This document shows, one piece after another, positions 8,504 to 15,407 of a DNA stretch of 17,603 bases. How positions within the stretch are numbered: the first letter of the stretch is position 1; every line of letters starts with the position of its first letter. Below the pieces are notes generated by a model. It made no database searches. It was not told the origin of the DNA and saw only the letters and a program-made list of their open reading frames with translations. Where the stretch lies: the NCBI RefSeq assembly GCF_002293435.1, contig NZ_DBDF01000108.1, positions 9,416-27,018 on the forward strand, written 5' to 3'. Made by a program: the position numbers and the translations under genes. This stretch comes from Bacteroides sp. UBA939 (GTDB lineage Bacteria; Bacteroidota; Bacteroidia; Bacteroidales; Bacteroidaceae).

Positions 8504-8534
8504 CAAAATTAGTGTTATTCTTCTAATTATCAAA
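8504..8534 (-). promoter_or_regulatory. tig promoter
   Basis: On the minus strand TAATTTTG (8504-8511) is an exact TAnnTTTG, and TTTG (8531-8534) lies exactly 19 bp upstream. This is the best promoter match in the window. Predicted start near 8497, giving a leader of about 45 nt. Confidence 0.75.
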
Positions 8535-8597
8535 AAAACATAGCTTAATTATTCCTTTCTATCATAGCATAGATGTCAAGTATGAAACAATCCGTAG

Positions 8598-8630
8598 TAG
8601 CAAAAAGACAGTTAAAGTCTCTTTTTGCTA
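8598..8630. repeat. 11-bp inverted repeat upstream of tig
   Basis: TAGCAAAAAGA (8598-8608) and TCTTTTTGCTA (8620-8629 plus A8630) are exact inverted copies around an 11-nt loop. It lies about 65 nt upstream of the tig -33 element. It could be a weak terminator closing off transcripts from the lptB side, or an operator; there is no clean U-run after the stem on either strand, so I do not call it a terminator. Confidence 0.5.
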
Positions 8631-8636
8631 ACACAC

Positions 8637-8650
8637 TCTTTTGCAAAAGA
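8637..8650. repeat. 14-bp perfect palindrome
   Basis: TCTTTTGCAAAAGA reads the same on both strands. It lies 6 nt from the preceding inverted repeat and shares its CTTTT(T)GC half-site, so the pair gives three CTTTTGC-like half-sites within 50 bp. A dimeric regulator could bind here, but no bound protein is known. Confidence 0.4.
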
Positions 8651-8744
8651 AAGGGAAATAGAAACTATTGGTACAACGTTTTGAATAGTTATACAGATAT
8701 TTCGTATAAATAGCGGCTGGGATATGGGATTTATGCAATAATTG

Positions 8745-8920
8745 TTTTCTCTTGCGCGAGGCGGATATAGATGGTATACGGACGGGATATATCTGGTGCG
8801 CGGACGGGATATATCCGGTGCGCGAACCATATATATATGGTGTGCGAACGGGGTATATCCGGTGTGCGAACCATATATATTCGGTGCAAATGTTGCATAA
8901 ATCCGGTAGGAATAAGTCAT
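8745..8920. repeat. 22-bp tandem repeat block 1 (GGTGYGCG family)
   Basis: Eight consecutive 22-bp units start at 8745, 8767, 8789, 8811, 8833, 8855, 8877 and 8899; the first and the last two are degenerate. The core is GGTGYGCG, followed by either AACCATAT or (G/A)ACGGGGT/GGACGGGAT. Unit junctions form dyads: GGATATATCC (8807-8816) and ACCATATATATATGGT (8826-8841), with centres exactly 22 bp apart. The whole block lies between 12-bp inverted copies GGATTTATGCAA (8727-8738) and TTGCATAAATCC (8893-8904). The unit is not a multiple of three, and the open frames across it on both strands are by-products of its composition. Confidence 0.85.
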
Positions 8921-9096
8921 TAAAAGGCCATCTGAAAGAGGGTTTTTCATTTTTTAGAGATGTACAGATTTCGATATCACTCTGTCAATCAGCAAGATAC
9001 GGATTTTTACTCGCGTATTTCCAATCGTCCTTGCCTTCGGGCGGAAATATCGCATTCTCAGGCGGTTTAAAATACAAAATGACATTGTGAAAGATT

Positions 9097-9228
9097 GGTT
9101 AATTACTACGTAGTAATTGGTCAATTACTTAGTAGTAGTTGGTCAACTACCTATTAGTAGTTAGTCAATTACTACGTAGTAGTTGACTAATTACTTAGTA
9201 GTAGTTTATACACTACTGCCAAGTAGAT
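9097..9228. repeat. 22-bp tandem repeat block 2 (AATTACTACGTAGT family)
   Basis: Six consecutive 22-bp units start at 9097, 9119, 9141, 9163, 9185 and 9207; the last is degenerate. The unit reads about GGTCAATTACTnnGTAGTAGTT. Each unit is itself a dyad (9101-9118 is an exact 18-bp palindrome), and each unit junction is a second dyad of the form GTARTT....AAYTAC (9113-9128, 9135-9150, 9157-9172, 9179-9194, 9201-9216). Changes on one side of a dyad are usually matched on the other. Dyad centres therefore occur about every 11 bp. Confidence 0.9.
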
Positions 9229-9302
9229 TCAAAAAGCATTTGAAACTGCTTCAAAGAACATTTGAAGCAACTTGAGAGGGTATTTGAGTCAATGCCAGAT
9301 GA
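9229..9302. repeat. 22-bp tandem repeat block 3 (TCAAA-n5-TTTGA family)
   Basis: Three units start at 9229, 9251 and 9273, directly continuing the 22-bp register of the previous block with a third unrelated sequence: TCAAAnAnCATTTGAA and relatives. Units one and two are exact dyads TCAAA-n5-TTTGA; the second extends to GCTTCAAA (9248-9255) and TTTGAAGC (9261-9268). The third unit is diverged (TGAGA-n5-TTTGA). Confidence 0.65.
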
Positions 9303-9424
9303 GAATATTCATCTACGAAACTGTTTTCATTTTGCTTTGCATTGTTTTGAGGTTGCTAAGTATCGTCATAATTAGTTCGCATTATAAATGATAAATAAAC
9401 AGTGCAAACAACTATCGCTAATCA

Positions 9425-10180
9425 CTATTTCATAAAGTCCTTACGGCGAAGCACAAAGCTATTGCTCAAATACTTCTCACGCACAATTTTGTTTTCCGAT
9501 AACTCCTCCGGCGTTCCCTGAAACAGAATCTTACCTTCGAACAGCAGATAGGCACGGTCGGTAATACTCAGCGTTTCCTGCACATTGTGGTCAGTAATCA
9601 GAATACCGATATTCTTATCCTTCAACTTCCACACAATCTGCTGGATATCTTCCACAGCAATCGGGTCAACACCGGCAAAAGGCTCATCGAGCATAATGAA
9701 TTTCGGGTCGATGGCAAGACAACGGGCTATCTCCGTACGGCGGCGCTCACCACCCGAAAGCTGGTTACCCTTGTTCTTGCGTACCTTTTGCAAACGAAAC
9801 TCGGCAATCAGGCTTTCCAATTTCTCTTTTTGGTACTCCAAAGGCTTGTCAGTCATCTCAAGCACAGACGTAATGTTATCCTCCACGCTCATCTGACGGA
9901 ATACGGATGCTTCCTGCGCCAGATATCCGATACCTGTTTGCGCACGTTTATATACCGGATATTTCGTAATATCCAGGTCGTTCAGGAAGATACTTCCCTC
10001 ATTCGGAGTTATCAGCCCTACGGTCATATAGAACGAAGTAGTCTTACCGGCGCCATTCGGCCCCAACAATCCCACAATTTCACCTTGCTTCACATCAATG
10101 GAAACATGGCTTACCACCGTTCGCTTTCCGTACTTCTTTACCAAATCTTCTGTACGAAGCACCATTTTACTTTCTTCCAT
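9425..10180 (-). CDS. lptB: LptB, ATPase of the LPS transport ABC transporter
   Basis: Cytoplasmic ATPase that, with LptF and LptG, extracts LPS from the inner membrane and pushes it along the Lpt bridge to the outer membrane. Seen in its 251 residues: Walker A GPNGAGKTT (40-48), Q-loop Q89 (YLAQEASVF), signature LSGGERRR (141-148), Walker B FIMLDEP with catalytic E166, PFAGVDPIAV as in LptB, and H-loop H198 (ITDHNV). The frame is open to a GTG at 10219; I prefer ATG 10180 (MEESKMVLRT), which has a GGAAAGG about 9 nt upstream and matches the family N-terminus. A further ATG at 10165 is possible. lptA, lptC, lptF and lptG are not in this window. Divergent from mlaE; a poor -7 match (10219-10226, minus) without a -33 is the only promoter candidate I found. 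Confidence 0.93.
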   Translation of the reverse strand: MEESKMVLRTEDLVKKYGKRTVVSHVSIDVKQGEIVGLLGPNGAGKTTSFYMTVGLITPNEGSIFLNDLDITKYPVYKRAQTGIGYLAQEASVFRQMSVEDNITSVLEMTDKPLEYQKEKLESLIAEFRLQKVRKNKGNQLSGGERRRTEIARCLAIDPKFIMLDEPFAGVDPIAVEDIQQIVWKLKDKNIGILITDHNVQETLSITDRAYLLFEGKILFQGTPEELSENKIVREKYLSNSFVLRRKDFMK

Positions 10181-10419
10181 ATTTTCAGCCTTTCCGAACA
10201 GAATAACATAGGCACACACAAACTTCTCTATTCCTCCTTCTTATCCGTTTCTCCCTTTATCTTCCTTTCACAGTCTGCTTAATCTTCCTCAACCTCATTT
10301 AAGAGTTATTCTTGAGGATATCTTTGCTTTTATCAAGGAACATAGCGGGCTACGTAACTCTGTGCCTCTGTATTCAACATTTATCTGCCGCAAATGTAGT
10401 AAAAATAAGCTGAATGATG

Positions 10420-10427
10420 TACATTTG
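10420..10427 (+). promoter_or_regulatory. Possible mlaE-mlaF promoter -7 element
   Basis: TACATTTG is an exact TAnnTTTG 20 nt before the mlaE ATG, but the expected upstream TTTG at about 10395-10400 is only GTAG. Start would be near 10434. Position is good and the evidence is half a promoter. Confidence 0.4.
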
Positions 10428-10447
10428 CAGACAAATACTTACGGATC

Positions 10448-11191
10448 ATGATTAAAGCACTTAAAACTGTCGGAAGATACATCATCCTGATGGGGCGTAC
10501 TTTCGCCCGTCCGGAGCGTATGCGCATGTTTTTCCGGCAATACTTCAAAGAAATGGGGCAGCTTGGCGTGAACTCCATCGGCATCGTATTGCTGATATCG
10601 TTCTTCATAGGCGCCGTTATCACCATACAAATCAAGCTGAATATTGAAAGCCCCTTCATGCCGCGTTGGGTGGTAGGATATGTAACCCGTGAAATTATGC
10701 TGTTGGAATTTTCCTCTTCCATAATGTGTCTGATACTGGCAGGAAAAGCCGGTTCGAATATTGCATCCGAACTGGGAACCATGAGAGTGACGCAGCAAAT
10801 CGACGCACTCGAAATCATGGGTGTAAATTCTGCCAACTACCTGATACTTCCCAAAATCACTGCGATGGTTACTACCATACCATTCTTAGTGACATTCAGT
10901 ACCTTTGCCGGCATCATCGGCGCCTTTGCCAGTTGTTGGTTTGGCGGTATCATGACGGCGGTGGACTTGGAATATGGTCTTCAGTACATGTTTGTGGAAT
11001 GGTTCATCTGGTGCGGCATCATCAAATCGCTGTTCTTCGCCTTTATCATCGCCAGCGTATCAGCCTTTTTCGGCTATACCGTCGAAGGCGGCTCCATAGA
11101 GGTAGGCAAAGCCTCTACGGACTCTGTAGTATGCAGCAGCGCACTGATCTTGTTTGCCGATTTAATCTTAACTAAACTATTAATGGGATGA
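10448..11191 (+). CDS. mlaE: MlaE-family ABC transporter permease
   Basis: Inner-membrane permease of the MlaE (YrbE/DUF140) family, which with an ATPase and an MCE protein moves phospholipids between inner and outer membranes, keeping the outer leaflet asymmetric. Seen in its 247 residues: an amphipathic N-terminal segment, about five hydrophobic segments (about 44-63, 83-98, 135-165, 183-210, 226-245), and the family signature GKAGSNIASELG then TMRVTQQIDALEIMGV (99-126), which contacts the ATPase. Length is close to E. coli MlaE (260). ATG 10448 is the first start. The stop codon overlaps the mlaF start by 4 nt (ATGA), so the two are translationally coupled. MlaE is the best name for the family; the physiological direction of transport is not shown by sequence. 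Confidence 0.92.
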   Translation: MIKALKTVGRYIILMGRTFARPERMRMFFRQYFKEMGQLGVNSIGIVLLISFFIGAVITIQIKLNIESPFMPRWVVGYVTREIMLLEFSSSIMCLILAGKAGSNIASELGTMRVTQQIDALEIMGVNSANYLILPKITAMVTTIPFLVTFSTFAGIIGAFASCWFGGIMTAVDLEYGLQYMFVEWFIWCGIIKSLFFAFIIASVSAFFGYTVEGGSIEVGKASTDSVVCSSALILFADLILTKLLMG

Positions 11192-11958
11192 TTGAACTGA
11201 AAGGACTTTGGAAATCATTTGAAGGCAAGGATGTACTGAAAGACATCAACACCACTTTCGAGAACGGAAAAACCAACCTCATTATCGGGCAAAGCGGTTC
11301 GGGAAAAACGGTACTGATGAAATGTATCGTCGGGCTACTGAAGCCTGAACGGGGCGAACTGTTATACGATAACCGTAATTTTCTTGCTATGGGCAAGAAA
11401 GAGAAGAAAGCATTGCGCCGGGAGATGGGAATGATTTTCCAAAGCGCAGCATTGTTTGATTCCATGACGGTGCTGGATAACGTCATGTTCCCGTTGAATA
11501 TGTTCAGTAACGACACGCTACGTAGCCGTACCCAGCGTGCCATGTTCTGCCTGGAGCGTGTAAACCTGACAGAAGCAAAAGATAAATTTCCCGGTGAAAT
11601 AAGCGGAGGTATGCAGAAGCGTGTAGCCATCGCCCGCGCCATCGCTCTGAACCCGAAGTACTTATTCTGCGACGAACCTAACTCCGGACTGGATCCCAAA
11701 ACATCACTCATCATCGACGAACTGATTCATGATATTACTCATGAATACAACATGACGACCCTCATCAACACCCACGACATGAACTCCGTGATGGGCATCG
11801 GGGAAGAAATCATCTATATCCACGAAGGGCATAAGGAATGGGAAGGCAGCAAGGATGATATCTTCACCTCCAGCAATAAGAAGTTGAATGACTTTATCTT
11901 CGCATCCGATTTGTTCCGCAAAGTGAAAGAGGTAGAAGTCCAGAACCTGGAAGGATAA
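11188..11958 (+). CDS. mlaF: MlaF-family ABC transporter ATPase
   Basis: ATPase partner of the preceding MlaE-type permease. Seen in its 256 residues: Walker A GQSGSGKT (34-41), Q-loop Q85 (MIFQSAALFDSMTV, typical of MlaF), signature ISGGMQKRVAIARA (138-151), Walker B YLFCDEP (158-164), PNSGLDP in the D-loop (where MlaF proteins commonly have P-x-SGLDP), and H-loop H196 (INTHDM). The start ATG lies in the overlap with mlaE. No mlaD (MCE), mlaB or mlaC gene follows: der is convergent and begins only 9 nt after this stop codon. The MCE partner must be encoded elsewhere if the system is complete. A weak 5-bp hairpin around 11957-11969 is the only terminator-like sequence between the convergent genes. 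Confidence 0.92.
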   Translation: MIELKGLWKSFEGKDVLKDINTTFENGKTNLIIGQSGSGKTVLMKCIVGLLKPERGELLYDNRNFLAMGKKEKKALRREMGMIFQSAALFDSMTVLDNVMFPLNMFSNDTLRSRTQRAMFCLERVNLTEAKDKFPGEISGGMQKRVAIARAIALNPKYLFCDEPNSGLDPKTSLIIDELIHDITHEYNMTTLINTHDMNSVMGIGEEIIYIHEGHKEWEGSKDDIFTSSNKKLNDFIFASDLFRKVKEVEVQNLEG

Positions 11959-11967
11959 AGAAAATCT

Positions 11968-13281
11968 TTATTTCTGACGTATATAGATATTAATCGGAGT
12001 TCCTGTCAGATTCCACTTCTCACGCATCTTGTTCTCCAGAAAACGCTTATACGGTTCCTTCACATACTGAGGCAGATTGGCGAAGTACACAAAAGAAGGC
12101 ACTTTTGTATTGGGCAACTGCGTGATATACTTAATCTTGATATATTTACCTTTGATGGCAGGAGGCGGATATGCCTCTATCAACGGAAGCATCTCTTCGT
12201 TTAAACGAGCCGTAGGAATACGTGTCATACGGTTTTCATATACACTGCGAGCTTCTTCCAAAACCTTAAGAATACGTTGCTTGGTCAATGCCGAAGCAAA
12301 AATGATGGGGAAATCAACAAACGGGGCAAAACGTTCGCGGATGGCATTCTCAAAAGTCTTAATCACTTTTACAGACTTATCCTCTACCAAATCCCACTTG
12401 TTCACTACCACAACCAGACCTTTCGCATTTTTCTGTATCAGGGAGAAGATATTCAAATCCTGACTTTCAATGCCCCGCGTAGCATCCAGCATAAGAATAC
12501 ATACATCCGAATTCTCAATAGAACGAATAGAACGGATTACAGAGTAATACTCCAAATCCTCATTCACTTTATTCTTCTTACGGATTCCGGCAGTATCTAC
12601 CAAATAGAAGTCAAATCCAAATTTATTATAGCGGGTATAGATAGAATCACGGGTTGTCCCTGCAATCTCGGTCACAATATTACGGTCTTCACCGATAAAG
12701 GAGTTCACGATAGAAGACTTCCCGGCATTCGGGCGCCCTACTACGGCAAAGCGGGGAATGTCTTCATCCAATATCTCATCAGTCTCTTTCCTGAAAGTGC
12801 CGACAATCAAATCCATCATATCGCCGGTTCCACTACCGGTCATGGCCGAAACGCAATAAGGGTCACCCAGCCCTAAAGAATAAAACTCAGGTGCATTGTA
12901 TTGCAGCTCTCCGTTATCGGTCTTATTGGCAATCAATAATACAGGCTTCTTGGTACGGCGCAAGATAGCTGCTACTTGCATGTCAAGGTCAGTCACTCCG
13001 GTCATTACATCGACCACAAACAGGATGACATCCGCTTCGTCTACAGCCACTAAAACCTGCTTACGTATTTCTTCTTCAAAAATATCATCTGAATTTACCA
13101 CCCATCCACCGGTATCTACCACGGAAAACTCTTTTCCCAGCCATTCGGATTTACCATACTGGCGGTCACGCGTTGTTCCGGCTTCTTCGTTCACAATAGC
13201 CTGACGTGTTTTAGTCAAGCGGTTAAATAAAGTGGACTTCCCCACATTGGGGCGTCCCACGATTGCAACTAAATTGCCCAT
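11968..13281 (-). CDS. der: Der (EngA), double-GTPase ribosome assembly factor
   Basis: Essential GTPase needed for 50S subunit maturation. Seen in its 437 residues: first G domain with GRPNVGKST (9-17), DTGG (56-59) and NKTD (119-122); second G domain with GRPNAGKSS (182-190), DTAG (229-232) and NKWD (294-297); then a KH-like C-terminal domain (about 352-437). All G motifs are intact. Start ATG 13281 places the first P-loop right at the N-terminus, as in the family. It follows era by 47 nt on the same strand with no terminator or promoter that I can see, so era-der are probably co-transcribed. It ends 9 nt from the convergent mlaF stop. Confidence 0.97.
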   Translation of the reverse strand: MGNLVAIVGRPNVGKSTLFNRLTKTRQAIVNEEAGTTRDRQYGKSEWLGKEFSVVDTGGWVVNSDDIFEEEIRKQVLVAVDEADVILFVVDVMTGVTDLDMQVAAILRRTKKPVLLIANKTDNGELQYNAPEFYSLGLGDPYCVSAMTGSGTGDMMDLIVGTFRKETDEILDEDIPRFAVVGRPNAGKSSIVNSFIGEDRNIVTEIAGTTRDSIYTRYNKFGFDFYLVDTAGIRKKNKVNEDLEYYSVIRSIRSIENSDVCILMLDATRGIESQDLNIFSLIQKNAKGLVVVVNKWDLVEDKSVKVIKTFENAIRERFAPFVDFPIIFASALTKQRILKVLEEARSVYENRMTRIPTARLNEEMLPLIEAYPPPAIKGKYIKIKYITQLPNTKVPSFVYFANLPQYVKEPYKRFLENKMREKWNLTGTPINIYIRQK

Positions 13282-13328
13282 AGTTTACTCTCTTTGTTTT
13301 TGCGACTATCCCAGTCGTATGAATATTT

Positions 13329-14213
13329 TCAATCTTGTTGATAGCCAAAGTTACGTAACTCTTTATCCGAGCTACGCCAGTCCTTATCAACTTTCACAAA
13401 TGTTTCCAGGAAAATAGTTTTTCCAAAAAACCTCTCCAAATCACGGCGCGCTTCGGTAGACACCTTCTTTAGCGCCTTGCCTTGCTTACCGATTATGATT
13501 CCCTTTTGCGAATCACGCTCCACATAAATCACAGCATTAATATATATCTTCTTCGCATCTTCTTTAAACTGCTCTACCACTACTTCTACCGAATAGGGTA
13601 TTTCCTTGTCATAATACAGAAGAATCTTTTCACGGATAATCTCGGTCACAAAGAAGCGTGCCGGCTTGTCCGTCCACTGGTCTTTATCAAAATAAGGAGG
13701 TGAATCAGGCAGCAGTTCTTTTATCCGCTTCATCACATAGTCTACATTAAACTTTGTAACGGCAGAGATGGGAATAATTTCCGCATCAGGCAACAAAACC
13801 TTCCATGCTTCTACCAATTCCACCAGCTTCTCCTGATTCGACAAGTCTATTTTATTGATAAGCAACAAAACCGGAATAGTCATTTGCGCTACTTTCTCCA
13901 CAAACTCATTATGCTTATCAGGCGTCTCAACCACATCCGTTACATACAACAAGACGTCCGCATCAGTCAATGCCGAAGTAGAGAAATTCAGCATGGACTC
14001 CTGCAATTTATATTGTGGCTTCAAGACACCCGGAGTATCGGAAAACACAATCTGCATATCATCCGTATTATAGATACCCATAATACGGTGACGGGTTGTC
14101 TGCGCTTTAAAGGTAGCAATAGAAATCCGTTCGCCAACCAAGGCATTCATCAGTGTAGACTTACCTACGTTCGGATTCCCTACGATGTTCACAAAACCAG
14201 CTTTATGTATCAC
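13329..14213 (-). CDS. era: Era, GTPase for 30S subunit / 16S rRNA maturation
   Basis: GTPase with a KH domain that binds the 3' end of 16S rRNA during 30S assembly. With GTG 14213 as start it has 294 residues: G1 GNPNVGKS (12-19), switch region with KAQTTRHRI (36-44), G3 DTPG (59-62), G4 NKID (120-123), SAV (150-152), and a KH domain with IIIGKQGKALKK (239-250). Start choice: the frame is open to a TTG at 14237, but that codon lies in the U-run of the upstream terminator, whereas GTG 14213 gives MIHKAGFVNI, which matches the usual short family N-terminus. No ATG is available before the P-loop. How era is transcribed past the terminator is unclear: I find no good promoter in between. Confidence 0.93.
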   Translation of the reverse strand: MIHKAGFVNIVGNPNVGKSTLMNALVGERISIATFKAQTTRHRIMGIYNTDDMQIVFSDTPGVLKPQYKLQESMLNFSTSALTDADVLLYVTDVVETPDKHNEFVEKVAQMTIPVLLLINKIDLSNQEKLVELVEAWKVLLPDAEIIPISAVTKFNVDYVMKRIKELLPDSPPYFDKDQWTDKPARFFVTEIIREKILLYYDKEIPYSVEVVVEQFKEDAKKIYINAVIYVERDSQKGIIIGKQGKALKKVSTEARRDLERFFGKTIFLETFVKVDKDWRSSDKELRNFGYQQD

Positions 14214-14235
14214 ACTTCTGTATTTTAGTTGAGAC

Positions 14236-14270
14236 AAAAAAACGCATCGAATCGAAATAGGATGCGTTTT
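14236..14270 (-). terminator. Rho-independent terminator between fabH and era
   Basis: In minus-strand RNA, AAAACGCATC (14261-14270 side) and GATGCGTTTT (14239-14248 side) form a 10-bp stem with a 12-nt loop, followed by further Us, making a seven-base T-run in all. It lies about 26 nt past the fabH stop and about 25 nt before the era start. This is a canonical intrinsic terminator for the yceD-rpmF-fabH transcript. Confidence 0.8.
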
Positions 14271-14284
14271 ATCTTATCTTTTAG

Positions 14285-14302
14285 CAGTAACCGTAGTTAC
14301 TG
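14285..14302. repeat. Inverted repeat over the fabH stop codon
   Basis: CAGTAAC (14285-14291) and GTTACTG (14296-14302) are exact inverted copies around a 4-nt loop, and the fabH stop codon (14297-14299) lies in one arm. On the plus strand it is followed by T6, giving a terminator-like shape, but no plus-strand gene precedes it. It may add to the neighbouring terminator or protect the 3' end of the message. Confidence 0.5.
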
Positions 14303-15301
14303 TTTTTTCCCGTCATATCCCCACTTCACGTAAACGGCTCCCCAAGTAAAGCCTGCACCGAATGCCGTAAAAATCAGGTTATCTCCTTTTTTTAACTTAT
14401 CCTCAAAATCCCAGATGCAAAGCGGAAGCGTAGCGGCGCTTGTATTACCGTAATGTTCAATGTTAACCATTACTTTTTCACGAGGAAGTTCCAAACGATT
14501 AGCCACTGCATCAATAATACGTAAATTTGCCTGATGGGGAATCACCCAAGTTATACTTTCTTTGGTCAGGTGATTCTTTTCTGCAATGGCAGCACAAGCA
14601 TCCGACATATTAGATACAGCATATTTAAATACAGTACGACCTTCCTGATAGATAAAGTGCATGTGGTTATCCACCGTAAAATAAGATGGAGGACATACAG
14701 AACCTCCCCCTTTCATGTGCAAGAAAGGCAATCCTTTACCATCCGTTCTCAAAATAGCATCTATCACACCTACATCTTCTGTTGTAGGCTCCATCATAAA
14801 GGCAGCAGCGCCATCACCAAAAATAGGACAAGTAGCACGCTCTGTGTAATCTACCATTGATGACATTTTATCGGCACCTACTATGATAATCTTTTTGTAT
14901 CTTCCCGAACGGATAAAATTAGCTCCTGTTTCCAACACATACAGAAAGCCACTACAAGCAGCCTGCAAATCAAAAGCAAAAGCATTCTTCAACCCAAGCT
15001 TATCACACAAGATAGAAGCTGTTGAAGGGAAATGATAATCAGCAGTAGAAGTAGCTACAATCACCAAGTCGATATCATCAGGATTGGAATCTGTACGTTG
15101 CATCAACTGCTTAGCAGCCTTACGAGCCATGTACGAAGTACCCAACCCTTCTTCATTCAGGATATGTCTCTCCTTTACTCCGATACGGGTCATAATCCAC
15201 TCATCATTGGTATCCACCATTTTTGATATCTCGTCATTCGTCAAGACATAATCAGGTACATAACCGCCGACTCCTGTAATTACTGCATTTATTTTTTCCA
15301 T
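14297..15301 (-). CDS. fabH: FabH, beta-ketoacyl-ACP synthase III
   Basis: Starts fatty-acid synthesis by condensing an acyl-CoA primer with malonyl-ACP. Seen in its 334 residues: thiolase-fold KASIII with active-site C116 in AACSGFLYVL, H256 in VIPHQANLRII and N286 in HYGNTSAAT, the complete Cys-His-Asn triad; FGDGAAAFMM (161-170) and the C-terminal GAGFTWGAVYVKW are as in the family. Length is slightly above E. coli FabH (317). Branched-chain primer use, common in Bacteroides, is an inference from biology rather than sequence. Start ATG 15301 gives the standard N-terminus (MEKINAVITGVGGYVP). It follows rpmF by 111 nt; the gap may hold its own promoter. A terminator follows. Confidence 0.96.
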   Translation of the reverse strand: MEKINAVITGVGGYVPDYVLTNDEISKMVDTNDEWIMTRIGVKERHILNEEGLGTSYMARKAAKQLMQRTDSNPDDIDLVIVATSTADYHFPSTASILCDKLGLKNAFAFDLQAACSGFLYVLETGANFIRSGRYKKIIIVGADKMSSMVDYTERATCPIFGDGAAAFMMEPTTEDVGVIDAILRTDGKGLPFLHMKGGGSVCPPSYFTVDNHMHFIYQEGRTVFKYAVSNMSDACAAIAEKNHLTKESITWVIPHQANLRIIDAVANRLELPREKVMVNIEHYGNTSAATLPLCIWDFEDKLKKGDNLIFTAFGAGFTWGAVYVKWGYDGKKQ

Positions 15302-15407
15302 TAATTCTGCGTAGTTAGTAAATAATACCTAAATAAACGGTAATCTAAAAACTTGTATCCAACAAATCTCTTCAGACTCCGGCATTTAAGCATATCTTTT
15401 CAGGCTG

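Larger units (their letters stand above)
8452..9424. other. 973-nt intergenic region between lptB and tig
   Basis: No credible gene. From low to high coordinate it holds the tig leader and promoter, an inverted repeat and a palindrome (8598-8650), a 22-bp repeat block (8745-8920), about 176 nt with no repeat that I can see (8921-9096), two further 22-bp repeat blocks (9097-9302), and about 120 nt of AT-rich sequence before the lptB stop codon, in which I see nothing definite. Two reading frames of about 112 codons (8752-9090 plus, 8612-8950 minus) resemble no family I recognise and owe their openness to the repeats. A small RNA cannot be excluded. Confidence 0.7.

Noticed and set aside
8612..8950. 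112-codon minus-strand frame across repeat block 1
   Set aside because: Tyrosine/proline/arginine-rich peptide whose pattern simply follows the 22-bp repeat; no recognisable domain, and a frame of similar length is open on the opposite strand over the same repeat.
8752..9090. 112-codon plus-strand frame across repeat block 1 and the adjoining sequence
   Set aside because: Also driven by the repeat; no promoter or ribosome site found. I cannot exclude a peptide but cannot support one.
8745..9302. CRISPR array
   Set aside because: Units are contiguous 22-mers with no unique spacers, and there are no cas genes.
10181..10219. Longer LptB from GTG 10219, with GGAGG about 13 nt upstream
   Set aside because: The extra 13 residues do not fit the family, and the ATG at 10180 has a closer ribosome-site-like sequence.
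13302..13318. GACT....AGTC hairpin between era and der
   Set aside because: Only 4 bp of stem and no T-run; not enough to call a terminator or regulator.
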